From CAKZNE01 sp002695025 (GTDB lineage: Bacteria; Bacteroidota; Bacteroidia; Flavobacteriales; Schleiferiaceae): 64,000 bases of DNA. Shown here one piece after another: positions 56,116 through 64,000 of this stretch. The stretch is from assembly GCA_913043285.1 (NCBI GenBank), contig CAJWML010000017.1:21644-85643 (forward strand), given 5' to 3'. Each line of letters begins with the position of its first letter. The stretch's first letter is position 1. The notes under the pieces were generated by a model that worked only from the letters and a program-made list of their open reading frames with translations, was not told the DNA's origin and ran no database searches. The translations under genes were made by a program, and so were the position numbers.

Positions 56116-59100
56116 TTACCACTTTACAATGGTTGTATAAAGCGGAACTTGTTTTTCTCCTTCCAGTTGCAAAAAGTACACTCCCGGGGCTCCATGAAGT
56201 GATATATCCATTTCCTTTTCTCCGTTTAGTTCCTGGAAGTAAACTATCTTTCCGTTGCTGTTGTGAATAATGATCCGTGAGAAAGTATCGGAATCTGCTC
56301 CAAACCCTATCTTAAAATTACCGGAACTGGGATTGGGAAACACGTATACCTGAGGAGCGCTTCTTTCTTCAAGCCCTATGGGGTTATACAGGAAATCCAG
56401 GGTGTCATTTCCACACCCGTTTTTAGTGATGAGGCGGATGTTAACCGGAAGGGTGGTATACTGTACCGTAACTTGTGAACCATATAGGGTATTGTTTACA
56501 TCATTATTAATCACCCAGGCATAAATATCGGCATCTTTTGACACGTCTCCGTTTAAGGTAAGGTCATGCAAACTCCCGTTCACAACATCACTTACTACTA
56601 CAATATGTCCTTCCGGCAGGTGCACCTGGGGTTTAACCGTTAAGGGGCCTATGAAACTACTGGTATCTCCACGGCAAGTATCAGCCAGGTAAAAGTCATA
56701 CTCGAGAGTGTTTAATCCCGAAATGAGATGTGGGCTACTTACAATACCGGTAAAAGTTCCGGTGCCCGGCTGAAATCCCTTCAGTCCGTACTCGATAAAG
56801 GATTTTCCACTACCTGAATCCCAACTCAGCGCAAGGGTCCCACAAGCCGTATCCACATATGAAAGTCCTGTGGGCTGCACGCATCCATAAATGGGTTCAT
56901 AGTAAAAGTCATCGATGTAATATTCCAAATGCCCGCCATCGGACTCCAGGCGAAAAGCCAGGACGGTATTGTTACCAATAAGCGGAGTGTCATCCAGTTC
57001 AATAATATATTCCCGGAAACTATCCGTAGGATTCACCAAACTCACATGAGCATAGCGTACAAAGCCGGCTGTATCATACATATTGGGCATAGTGCCCAAA
57101 AAAAGACTATCTCGTATATCCTGGGCGTCATAGCCTAATTCATAAGCAGCTTTAAAACGAACCCGGTTTAGTCCTGAAGGGAGATCTGAGAAGGAAGGTC
57201 CTACCGCAAAAGAAACAAAAGTACCGTCATTTATTTCCAATGCCTGCGGCAAACTGGGAGGAGGCATTCCCCTATCCGTTGAATCTACCTGGGCAATTGT
57301 AAAGTTTTCAATAGACCCTACGGCTAACCAGCAGGGAGGTAAATCAGGGCCAGGCACATCAAAACCGGTAAAATAAGGTGCAGTTAAAGGTGGGCAACTG
57401 GTCCGGACCAAATAGTCATCAGACCAATAGCTGGTATCTGTCGGGCCACATATAACCCGTATGGCAAATTCATACTGGCTGGAATTTGTAAGTCCAGTTA
57501 AGGTAATCGTATCCTGGGTGGAATTAACTACAGAGCGGGTTCCCGAAGGCTGACCAGCAAGCCCGTAACTGACCTGGTACGTATAATTGCTGTTATACGG
57601 AGCAATATGAATCTGAACACTGTTCTCCGAAGCGCTTATTACCTGAACGCTATCCGGCAAGGGACAGGTAATGGGCTTATCAATGGCAATGTTATCAATA
57701 GCTGCATAAGTACCGGAACCACGAATACTTTTGAACCGGATCTTTACGAACCCTGAATACCCTGTAAGATCTGCAATATGGTCTTGCCACGGGGCACTCA
57801 GGTTAGGTTGAGAAGGCCCGGTAAAAGTGTAAACGCTATTCCATCCATTACCGCTGTCCACCTCTACCGTTAAGGTTGTAGATGAGAATGAACTACTTAC
57901 GTGGGTAGAAAATCGGAGTTGCGGATTGGAAACACCGGACAGGTTTACCGGGCTATTAAGTTCGAGTGAGCTTATATAATTGGTGTAAGCATGAGAGGGA
58001 TCCCAGCCAACTAGGGCAAAATTTCCAAAACCCTTGCCTGCGTGAAAAACCGGCCGGTCATTTAGAGCAAGTCCCCAAGACCCGGTAGACGCTTCGAACA
58101 TATAAGACCTCCAGCCAGCTACGAAGGTAGTGGGAACGTCTACGATTTTAGTGTGCCAACAGTTACCCAAATTCCCGGTAGCGCCATGAATAGTTTGATC
58201 AAAATCTTCAAAATAAGGTAACTGTATAACCGAACAGGGTGTGCAAAAATGGAAAGGACCGGTCCATTGGCTGGTATCACCAGCACTACATATGGTTTGT
58301 AACCAGTACTCATAGCAGGTATTGGGTTGCAGGGTGCTGATACGTAAAGAATCTGCAGTACTGCTTAGGACAGAACCCAGGGAGGGATTAGTTATGAAAT
58401 CGCCATTATACCCTATCCAAAGCTGGCTCTGAACAGATGATTTAGGAGTTTGCCAGCGTATGATGGCCGCAGTATCTGCCATAACCTCATGGGTTATGGT
58501 AAAAGGTGGTGCGCAATCCACACTTTCAAGGAGTATATCATCAATGGCCCGCCCATCCGTGGCGGGTGCAGCTCCATTGTCATACTGGCCAAAGCGTATC
58601 TGGAAGGTGGGTGAGAAATTCTGGTTATTTTTTCTCAGGGCTTCACTAAGGTTCAGGTTTGAAACACCTACCCATTGGCTGTCAATCCGATCGGTGGTCA
58701 GGTCATATAATTCGATCCAGGGTTCAGTATGAGCTCCCCTGATGTGCACACGATCTTCCGGATCGGCCTCATCAAAAAAGGAAAAGTGATAAAACGCCAA
58801 CAGCACCGAGCCTACATCATTGGTGTCGTAATTAGACATGTCCAGTACAGCCGTAAACTGGTTATAGCCACCCCCATCCAATACGGCACTTACCGTATCT
58901 GAAATGCCAATGGTAGTATTGGAATAGCCCATATCGAAACTGACCTGACTGGAGTGGGAAGTGGCCAGGTAAAATTCAATGGATGGCGTACAGTAGATAC
59001 AATTGGAAGAACCGGCATACGATCCGCTTACGTTCTCAAAGTTCTCATACAGGGGCAGGTTCACAGGTTGAAGTTGCCCATACAAACCCAGAGGAACTGC

Positions 59101-59127
59101 TAGTAAAAGGAGCAGAAATCGTTTCAT
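56116..59127 (-). CDS. Large secreted multidomain protein with fibronectin III repeats and T9SS domain
   Basis: 1003 residues. Signal peptide (MKRFLLLLLAVPLGLYGQ), a jelly-roll-like domain (about 25-205, LPLYENFENVSGSYAG ... ATDGRAIDDILLESVDC), fibronectin III units (CAPPFTITHEVMADTAAIIRWQTP; CPLPDSVQVISASENSVQIHIAPYN), a second and third jelly-roll domain with the IDNIAIDKP and YIDDFYYEP endings (choice-of-anchor type), and a T9SS type A domain (about 925-1003, VYVFPNPSSGNFKIGF ... TTIVKW). Such proteins are adhesins or matrix proteins at the surface. The ATG at 59127 is chosen over 59136 because the signal peptide starts there. A -7 box lies upstream. Confidence 0.85.
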   Translation of the reverse strand: MKRFLLLLLAVPLGLYGQLQPVNLPLYENFENVSGSYAGSSNCIYCTPSIEFYLATSHSSQVSFDMGYSNTTIGISDTVSAVLDGGGYNQFTAVLDMSNYDTNDVGSVLLAFYHFSFFDEADPEDRVHIRGAHTEPWIELYDLTTDRIDSQWVGVSNLNLSEALRKNNQNFSPTFQIRFGQYDNGAAPATDGRAIDDILLESVDCAPPFTITHEVMADTAAIIRWQTPKSSVQSQLWIGYNGDFITNPSLGSVLSSTADSLRISTLQPNTCYEYWLQTICSAGDTSQWTGPFHFCTPCSVIQLPYFEDFDQTIHGATGNLGNCWHTKIVDVPTTFVAGWRSYMFEASTGSWGLALNDRPVFHAGKGFGNFALVGWDPSHAYTNYISSLELNSPVNLSGVSNPQLRFSTHVSSSFSSTTLTVEVDSGNGWNSVYTFTGPSQPNLSAPWQDHIADLTGYSGFVKIRFKSIRGSGTYAAIDNIAIDKPITCPLPDSVQVISASENSVQIHIAPYNSNYTYQVSYGLAGQPSGTRSVVNSTQDTITLTGLTNSSQYEFAIRVICGPTDTSYWSDDYLVRTSCPPLTAPYFTGFDVPGPDLPPCWLAVGSIENFTIAQVDSTDRGMPPPSLPQALEINDGTFVSFAVGPSFSDLPSGLNRVRFKAAYELGYDAQDIRDSLFLGTMPNMYDTAGFVRYAHVSLVNPTDSFREYIIELDDTPLIGNNTVLAFRLESDGGHLEYYIDDFYYEPIYGCVQPTGLSYVDTACGTLALSWDSGSGKSFIEYGLKGFQPGTGTFTGIVSSPHLISGLNTLEYDFYLADTCRGDTSSFIGPLTVKPQVHLPEGHIVVVSDVVNGSLHDLTLNGDVSKDADIYAWVINNDVNNTLYGSQVTVQYTTLPVNIRLITKNGCGNDTLDFLYNPIGLEERSAPQVYVFPNPSSGNFKIGFGADSDTFSRIIIHNSNGKIVYFQELNGEKEMDISLHGAPGVYFLQLEGEKQVPLYTTIVKW

Positions 59128-59165
59128 AGATGTCATTAGGTTAATTTGCTAAAATACGGTCCTGG

Positions 59166-59173
59166 CAAAAGTA
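59166..59173 (-). promoter_or_regulatory. -7 promoter box for the large fibronectin-repeat gene
   Basis: TACTTTTG on the minus strand (perfect TAnnTTTG), 38 bases before the ATG at 59127. Confidence 0.45.
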
Positions 59174-59241
59174 GATAATTACCGGAAAATCAACCCCAGC
59201 CCCTGACCTTCATGCCTTAGTGTTCTTATTACAATTACTTG

Positions 59242-59249
59242 TATCTTTG
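59242..59249 (+). promoter_or_regulatory. -7 promoter box for the SGNH hydrolase gene
   Basis: TATCTTTG (perfect TAnnTTTG), 21 bases before the ATG at 59271. Confidence 0.6.
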
Positions 59250-59270
59250 AAGGATAAAATTCTAATTCCT

Positions 59271-61079
59271 ATGCACAAACGTTATTCTTTTTTAGTAGCT
59301 GTTTTGCTGGGCATATCCACAACTGTGGTAGCTCAACTGGACACTATAAAGATCGATCTTGGAAACTCAGCGAGCACCAGTCCAGCCCCCTGGAATAATA
59401 TTACCGATCAAAACCAGGGTTCTGTTACTGACCTGCTCAACCACAATGGTTTTACCACCGGTATTGCCGTAGCGGTTACCGATTCATTCAACGGAAACAA
59501 TACAGCGGGTCTTGCCGCGCATGATTCCCTGAAAGTTGTGGCTCAGGCAGCCGGGGACAGCTTTTTTGGAAGCAAGGTGCCTGCCGTGGGTGGCCATCAG
59601 GTTACCGGTGGATTGACCTTTTACCATATGGACCCCCAAACCCCTTACAGCTTTGCGGTTTACGCTTCCCGGGGTAGTACATCAGATAACCGCGAAACCA
59701 AATACATCGTTGAGGGAGCAACAAAAGATTCAGCTAATTTAGATGCTGCAGTTAACAGTAATTACCAGGCACATTTGTTCAATATTTACCCGGCTGCAGA
59801 CAGTACCATTGTACTGACCGCTACTACCGGCCCCAATAACAACAACGCCAGTGGGTACTACTATATGGGTGCCGTTCAGGTAACCTTTTTAAATACCAGC
59901 GGACCTGGAACTAAATCACTAACCTTAACCGCGCCTAACGGTGGCGAGTATTGGGAAGAGGGTAAAAGCCCTGAGATCCGCTGGGAAAGTGCCAACATGG
60001 TGAATATTGGCATTGATTATTCTACAGACGGTGGCAGCACCTGGAATGCAGTGACCAACGCTGCCCCTGCCCTTTCCGGTTCTTACAGCTGGACGGTGCC
60101 CAACGGAACGTCTGCCAACGCACTGGTACGGGTTTACGATCCCAATGATGCCACCATTGCCGACACCAGTGATATGGCCTTTGAAATTGCTACTGCTGAC
60201 CCTAACAGCTACCAGATCGTAGTATTGGGTTCATCTACCGCGGCCGGTACCGGTCCGTCTTCCCGTGACAGTGCCTGGGTATGGCGTTATCGCAGGTATA
60301 TTACCCAAATGGATACCCGTTTCCAGGTGATCAATTTAGCGGTAGGAGGTTTTCAGACCAAGAATATCATCCCCACCGGAAACCCTAATAACAACATCAC
60401 CAAGGCTATGACCTATGTACCGGATGCCATCATTGTAAACCTTCCTTCCAATGATGCTTCAGCCAACGTACCGGTTAGCACGCAGATTGCCAATTATAAC
60501 CAGGTAATTTCCATAGCCGCAGCGGGAGGAACCTCTCTTTGGGTAGCTACACCACAACCGCGTAACCTGAGCAATCCTGCTCAGATCCAGATCCAACTGG
60601 ATATGGTGGATTCTACCTACGCTATTTTCGGGAATTTCGCCATCGACTTCTGGACGGGTTTTAACAAGCCAGACGGAACAATGGACGGTAAATACGATAG
60701 TGGTGACGGTATCCACATGAATGATGCTGCCCACAAGATCCTTTTCGAAAGGGTAATCGGAAAGAACATTTACAATTACGTTCTGAACAACCCCAACCCT
60801 AACCCGGATAATATCGGGCTAAACGAAAATGTACTGGACGGTTTGAAGGTGTATCCCAACCCCGCTTCCGAACGTTTGCATATCAATGTAGAAGGGAGCG
60901 GAATGAAGCTGAAAAGCCTGGAGATCTATAACCTGAACGGACAACGTATCATTGCTGAGCAGTATACTAAGGAAGCCGTTAAAGGCGAAATACTGCTCAA
61001 TAACTTCCGTGCCGGCACCTACCTGATGAAAATTGAAACCAGTAAAGGTGTAAGTACACAAGTACTGGTGATCGAATAA
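59271..61079 (+). CDS. Secreted SGNH/GDSL-type hydrolase with T9SS domain
   Basis: 602 residues: signal peptide (MHKRYSFLVAVLLGISTTVVAQ), a beta-sandwich (about 22-200, IDLGNSASTSPAPWNNI ... YYYMGAVQVTFL, malectin-like), an Ig-like module (about 215-305, TAPNGGEYWEEGKSPEIRWES, YSTDGGSTWNAV), the hydrolase (about 310-510) and a T9SS domain (from about 520, VYPNPASERLHINVEG ... STQVLVIE). Hydrolase blocks: VVLGSSTAAGTG (Ser block, usually GDSx), VNLPSNDA (block with Asn) and GDGIHMNDAAH (Asp/His). Probably an esterase acting on acylated polysaccharide outside the cell; substrate unknown. Start at 59271 by signal peptide. Confidence 0.86.
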   Translation: MHKRYSFLVAVLLGISTTVVAQLDTIKIDLGNSASTSPAPWNNITDQNQGSVTDLLNHNGFTTGIAVAVTDSFNGNNTAGLAAHDSLKVVAQAAGDSFFGSKVPAVGGHQVTGGLTFYHMDPQTPYSFAVYASRGSTSDNRETKYIVEGATKDSANLDAAVNSNYQAHLFNIYPAADSTIVLTATTGPNNNNASGYYYMGAVQVTFLNTSGPGTKSLTLTAPNGGEYWEEGKSPEIRWESANMVNIGIDYSTDGGSTWNAVTNAAPALSGSYSWTVPNGTSANALVRVYDPNDATIADTSDMAFEIATADPNSYQIVVLGSSTAAGTGPSSRDSAWVWRYRRYITQMDTRFQVINLAVGGFQTKNIIPTGNPNNNITKAMTYVPDAIIVNLPSNDASANVPVSTQIANYNQVISIAAAGGTSLWVATPQPRNLSNPAQIQIQLDMVDSTYAIFGNFAIDFWTGFNKPDGTMDGKYDSGDGIHMNDAAHKILFERVIGKNIYNYVLNNPNPNPDNIGLNENVLDGLKVYPNPASERLHINVEGSGMKLKSLEIYNLNGQRIIAEQYTKEAVKGEILLNNFRAGTYLMKIETSKGVSTQVLVIE

Positions 61080-61101
61080 TAGTACCATTATATACCCAAT
61101 A

Positions 61102-61130
61102 AAAAAACCCGGGCGTGGCCCGGGTTTTTT
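61102..61130. terminator. Bidirectional terminator between convergent genes
   Basis: CCCGGGC-gtg-GCCCGGG flanked by A and T runs; serves the SGNH gene and the convergent PKD gene. Confidence 0.85.
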
Positions 61131-61148
61131 GTTTAGGATTGTTCAGCA

Positions 61149-63584
61149 TCAGGGATTCACCAGTAACTTTTCACGGATGAAAATACCGGTTCCCTCTACC
61201 TCAATTATATACAGGCCTTTAGTAATTCCCGAAAGGTCCAGTTCAAAAATTTCCATATCCCCACCTGCTGCATTGATACGTTTTTTGAGGACTTCCTTGC
61301 CGGAAACCGTATAAAGCTTCACCTGATCCGGACTTATATCTTCTGAATTCCAGCTCAGCACAAAACGGTTGTTGGCAGGATTGGGATAAAGCTCTATTGC
61401 CGGCTCCAGGCGGTTTTCTTCAATGCCCACCTGGTTCAATGGGTAGGCGTAGGATTCCTTCTCACCACAGTCATTGGTAACGGTAAGCCTGACTACATAA
61501 GTAAGAACTACGGTATTGTACGTATGCTGAGGATTAACCCCACTGCCGGTATTACCGTCCCCGAAATCCCAATGGTACGAACGGGCATTTTGAGAAGCAG
61601 AAGCGTCAAACTGAATTTTTAAACCAAGTGCTCCGCTGGAAATGATCTGGTACGTCCAGGAAGGTATGGCCGGTTCACACAACTTAACGGTGTCCCCGAA
61701 AGTGGCACTATCCATACAGGCATTCACCACGGTTAAGGTTACATAGTAGTTGCCCAGCATACCATAAGTGTGGGTATAATTCATCCCGGTAGCGGAATTC
61801 CCATCTCCAAGGTTCCAATAATAATTGACAGCATTGGCTGAAGAAAGGCTCCCGTCAAAGGCTACCATGGCACCGGTTGGCATAGCTGTGAAACCTGCCG
61901 TAACCGGAGCGCAAACATTAATGGTCTGCACGATGGTACTGGCATCCCCGCAGTCATTGGATGCCGTGACCGTTACGGTATACACCCCAGGAGAAGGATA
62001 GGTATAATCCACTCCTCCGAGGCTGGTAAGCACTACTCCGTTACCCATATCCCAATTATAGGATGTTACACCAAAGGCCCCGGTAGTACTCAGGGAAACG
62101 GAATCACCGTATGTCATTACATTAAGTGATCCGGCATACAAGGTGTCGCACACGTCAATCACCTGCTGCACCGTATCCGTTTCTCCGCAACTGTTGGCAG
62201 CGATAAGGCTTACTGTATAAGACCCTGCCGCACCATAGCTGTGTTGCGGGTTAGCCATATTGGAGGTCGGACTCCCGTCTCCAAAATCCCAGGTAAGGGA
62301 ACTACCCGTACTACCAGAGGAGTTAAATAATACGTCCAGAAAATTACTGGTATTGGTAAAGCTCGCACTGGCCGCGGGTATAGCGGGAGAATAATAATTT
62401 AAAGTATTCACAATGCCTCCCAGCAGATGTTGTCCGCAAATGGAAACTACAATATCCCCATCCGAACCGGTTTTTAAAGAAACGTTCACGATATCATTGC
62501 TGGGTATGGGTTGGGCCAGGGTTATTTCGATAAGGCTATCATTCAAGAGTTGAGCAGAGGTTACGGCCAATGCTCCCTTCTTTGTAGAATTTACCACAAA
62601 CTCACTCCCGGAGGGTGTAATGGAGGCCGGTGATATTTTCCTGGTCGTTCCAACCTGAATACTTCTGGCTCCACAATCCACTGAATCTGCGTCCGGAACG
62701 GGCGGATAAGCCATCATAAACACCGGTAATGTACAGGAATTAGCCACGCCCAGCACTGCCGTTACCCTTGATTCACTGATCAGTACTGGAACCCCGGTAA
62801 GACTCGGTCGGTATTCCTGGTATTTGATGGTTACAGCATATTGTCCACTGTTGTTGATCTGTGTTTGAACCGCTCCCGTAGACGTATTGAGCGTAAAACC
62901 GGAAGATGAACCTACCTGGTTGGACATACTATAACCAGTGCTGTAGGATTGGTTGCCTACGGTTGTACCACTGATATTGGCAGGTGCTGAAGAACTGTAA
63001 TATACACTATCCCCATCCGGTTCGGTAAAACTATAGAAGTTCAGTGCTTTATTAGGACACACCAACCGAATGAGGTCATTTTCATTCATCTCCGGAGTGG
63101 AGTTAGGGCCCATGGTATTATTAAGGATAGCGTAAAAGTAATCTGTACTAGCAGGGTTATAGGCGATATTTACCATATTGGAATAGCGGCCACAGCAGGA
63201 TGAAGTGCTAAAAGTAAAATCCGCGCATTGACCAGGAAGTATGGTATGCCCGGTATACTTTGCCATAAGCAGATTAAGGGAGCCACTGGCGTTTCCCACG
63301 CAATAACCCAGGCCGGTAACAGGATTGATATTGCCGCTACCACTAAGTGATACACTGGAATTAGCGAAACAACTACTTGAAATACCTATACTGATATTGT
63401 TGAAAGGAGGAACCCCCGCAGCATCATAAAGCGAATAAGCGGTTATTTTGTAACGTAACGGGTTATTGGTTGGACCGGGATCACTTTCATATTTTATGAT
63501 CAACCCTCCCAACTCATGGCCTGCATAGGCCAGGGTTGTAACCACCAGAAAAGAAAGGGAAAAGAATAATTGTTTAAGTCTCAT
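61149..63584 (-). CDS. PKD-domain surface protein with T9SS domain
   Basis: 811 residues: signal peptide (LKQLFFSLSFLVVTTLAYA), a Cys-containing beta-rich N-terminal region (about 22-400, HELGGLIIKYESDPGPTNNPLRYKI; several Cys, CCGRYS), four PKD domains (about 405-720) each with the W/N-DFGDG or variant (WDFGDGSPTS, WDMGNGVVLT, WNLGDGNSAT, WDFGDGNTGSG) and HxY...G.Y.V.L.. strands, and a T9SS type A domain (about 735-811, LYPNPANNRFVLSW ... REKLLVNP). HELGG at the mature N-terminus is frequent in gliding-associated Bacteroidota surface proteins. Likely adhesin. Confidence 0.88.
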   Translation of the reverse strand: MRLKQLFFSLSFLVVTTLAYAGHELGGLIIKYESDPGPTNNPLRYKITAYSLYDAAGVPPFNNISIGISSSCFANSSVSLSGSGNINPVTGLGYCVGNASGSLNLLMAKYTGHTILPGQCADFTFSTSSCCGRYSNMVNIAYNPASTDYFYAILNNTMGPNSTPEMNENDLIRLVCPNKALNFYSFTEPDGDSVYYSSSAPANISGTTVGNQSYSTGYSMSNQVGSSSGFTLNTSTGAVQTQINNSGQYAVTIKYQEYRPSLTGVPVLISESRVTAVLGVANSCTLPVFMMAYPPVPDADSVDCGARSIQVGTTRKISPASITPSGSEFVVNSTKKGALAVTSAQLLNDSLIEITLAQPIPSNDIVNVSLKTGSDGDIVVSICGQHLLGGIVNTLNYYSPAIPAASASFTNTSNFLDVLFNSSGSTGSSLTWDFGDGSPTSNMANPQHSYGAAGSYTVSLIAANSCGETDTVQQVIDVCDTLYAGSLNVMTYGDSVSLSTTGAFGVTSYNWDMGNGVVLTSLGGVDYTYPSPGVYTVTVTASNDCGDASTIVQTINVCAPVTAGFTAMPTGAMVAFDGSLSSANAVNYYWNLGDGNSATGMNYTHTYGMLGNYYVTLTVVNACMDSATFGDTVKLCEPAIPSWTYQIISSGALGLKIQFDASASQNARSYHWDFGDGNTGSGVNPQHTYNTVVLTYVVRLTVTNDCGEKESYAYPLNQVGIEENRLEPAIELYPNPANNRFVLSWNSEDISPDQVKLYTVSGKEVLKKRINAAGGDMEIFELDLSGITKGLYIIEVEGTGIFIREKLLVNP

Positions 63585-63702
63585 TTACGCAGGTTTCGGG
63601 ATTATAGCCTTAAAAATGAAACTACAAACCCACTATATCAAGACCTAATTATTCAAGGGGTATTCATGTTTTGTGAGCGGTACTCTGGAAGGTATCAGTT
63701 TA

Positions 63703-64000
63703 TCAACGTTCTTTAAAGTTAAGCGCTACCGAGTTAATACAATAACGTAAACCGGTAGGCTCTGGTCCATCTTCAAAAACATGACCCAGATGGCCGCCAC
63801 ATTTGGCACATATCACCTCGGTGCGGTTAATCCCGTAACTCTTATCGGATTCGTCCACAATAGAAGTATCCGTAGCTACATCGTAAAAGCTGGGCCAGCC
63901 GGTGCCTGATTTGAATTTGGTTTGGGAAGAAAAAAGTACGTTGCCACAGGCTGCACAAGTATAGGTTCCCTCTGTTTTAGTATCCCAGTACTTACCGGTA
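63703..64000 (-). CDS. msrB: Peptide-methionine (R)-S-oxide reductase MsrB, 5' end cut by window
   Basis: The last 99 codons are inside the window; the frame remains open to the right edge. Read on the minus strand it holds zinc-binding CxxC pairs (TCAACGN and CAKCGGHLGHVF), the substrate segment FKSGTGWPSFYD, and the catalytic cysteine in LRYCINSVALNF near the C-terminus. These are MsrB signatures. The enzyme reduces methionine-R-sulfoxide in proteins using thioredoxin. Whether the missing part carries a signal peptide or an MsrA fusion cannot be seen. Confidence 0.93.
   Translation of the reverse strand, partial: TGKYWDTKTEGTYTCAACGNVLFSSQTKFKSGTGWPSFYDVATDTSIVDESDKSYGINRTEVICAKCGGHLGHVFEDGPEPTGLRYCINSVALNFKER

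Overview
The window is a chromosomal segment of a member of the Bacteroidota, most likely a marine-type Flavobacteriales (inference). The signs are: at least seven proteins with type IX secretion (T9SS) C-terminal sorting domains; a PorD-family T9SS component; Bacteroidota-only families such as the Rpb6-like RNA polymerase omega subunit, DUF2911 and the START-like domain protein; near-absence of Shine-Dalgarno sequences; and many perfect TAnnTTTG -7 promoter elements placed just upstream of start codons.

Layout. 1-5260: thioredoxin-like protein (cut by the window edge), FAD-dependent oxidoreductase, tRNA-Met(CAT), START-like protein, PAP2 phosphatase and a GT39/ArnT-like glycosyltransferase. 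5261-10700: GT2 glycosyltransferase, TonB-dependent receptor and a secreted alpha/beta hydrolase. 10755-17125: class IV aminotransferase, YqgE, PdxH, DUF2911 protein, KdsC-like phosphatase, MscL, LpxH-like hydrolase and MurG-like transferase. 17193-22149: the core cluster bamD-rpoZ-coaBC-porD-recN. 22288-24956: a probable cobamide locus (YncE-type propeller lipoprotein, divergent CobT, DUF6580 membrane protein). 25008-32066: XRE regulator with palindromic sites, PhoD-like phosphatase, M14 peptidase, aldehyde dehydrogenase, MazG-like protein, Hpf and a TPR protein. 32067-40641: accessory stretch with an unknown lipoprotein, T9SS-exported repeat proteins, an ECF sigma/anti-sigma/beta-barrel unit and a C10 peptidase. 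40913-48195: NtrB/NtrC-like two-component system divergent from a MacA/MacB-type efflux operon with a candidate sigma-54 promoter and upstream palindrome. 48353-64000: WrbA, a frameshifted lipoprotein, a hybrid sensor kinase/AraC regulator, T9SS cargo proteins, a PhnA-like protein, an NmrA/HxlR pair, a PKD protein and a partial MsrB.

How it fits together. Housekeeping genes alternate with envelope genes that are read singly from short leaders and often end in strong hairpin terminators. The most interesting circuits are: (i) the sigma-54 controlled efflux system with its dedicated kinase/regulator; (ii) the propeller-lipoprotein/CobT/DUF6580 group, where CobT appears to lack its usual catalytic glutamates; (iii) an ECF sigma unit whose anti-sigma/beta-barrel protein is split by one in-frame stop; (iv) repeated TTTAC(A/T)TTTGTAA sites in and around an XRE regulator. 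No CRISPR array, IS element, prophage or rRNA was recognised. All family calls were made by reading the sequence, without database searches.
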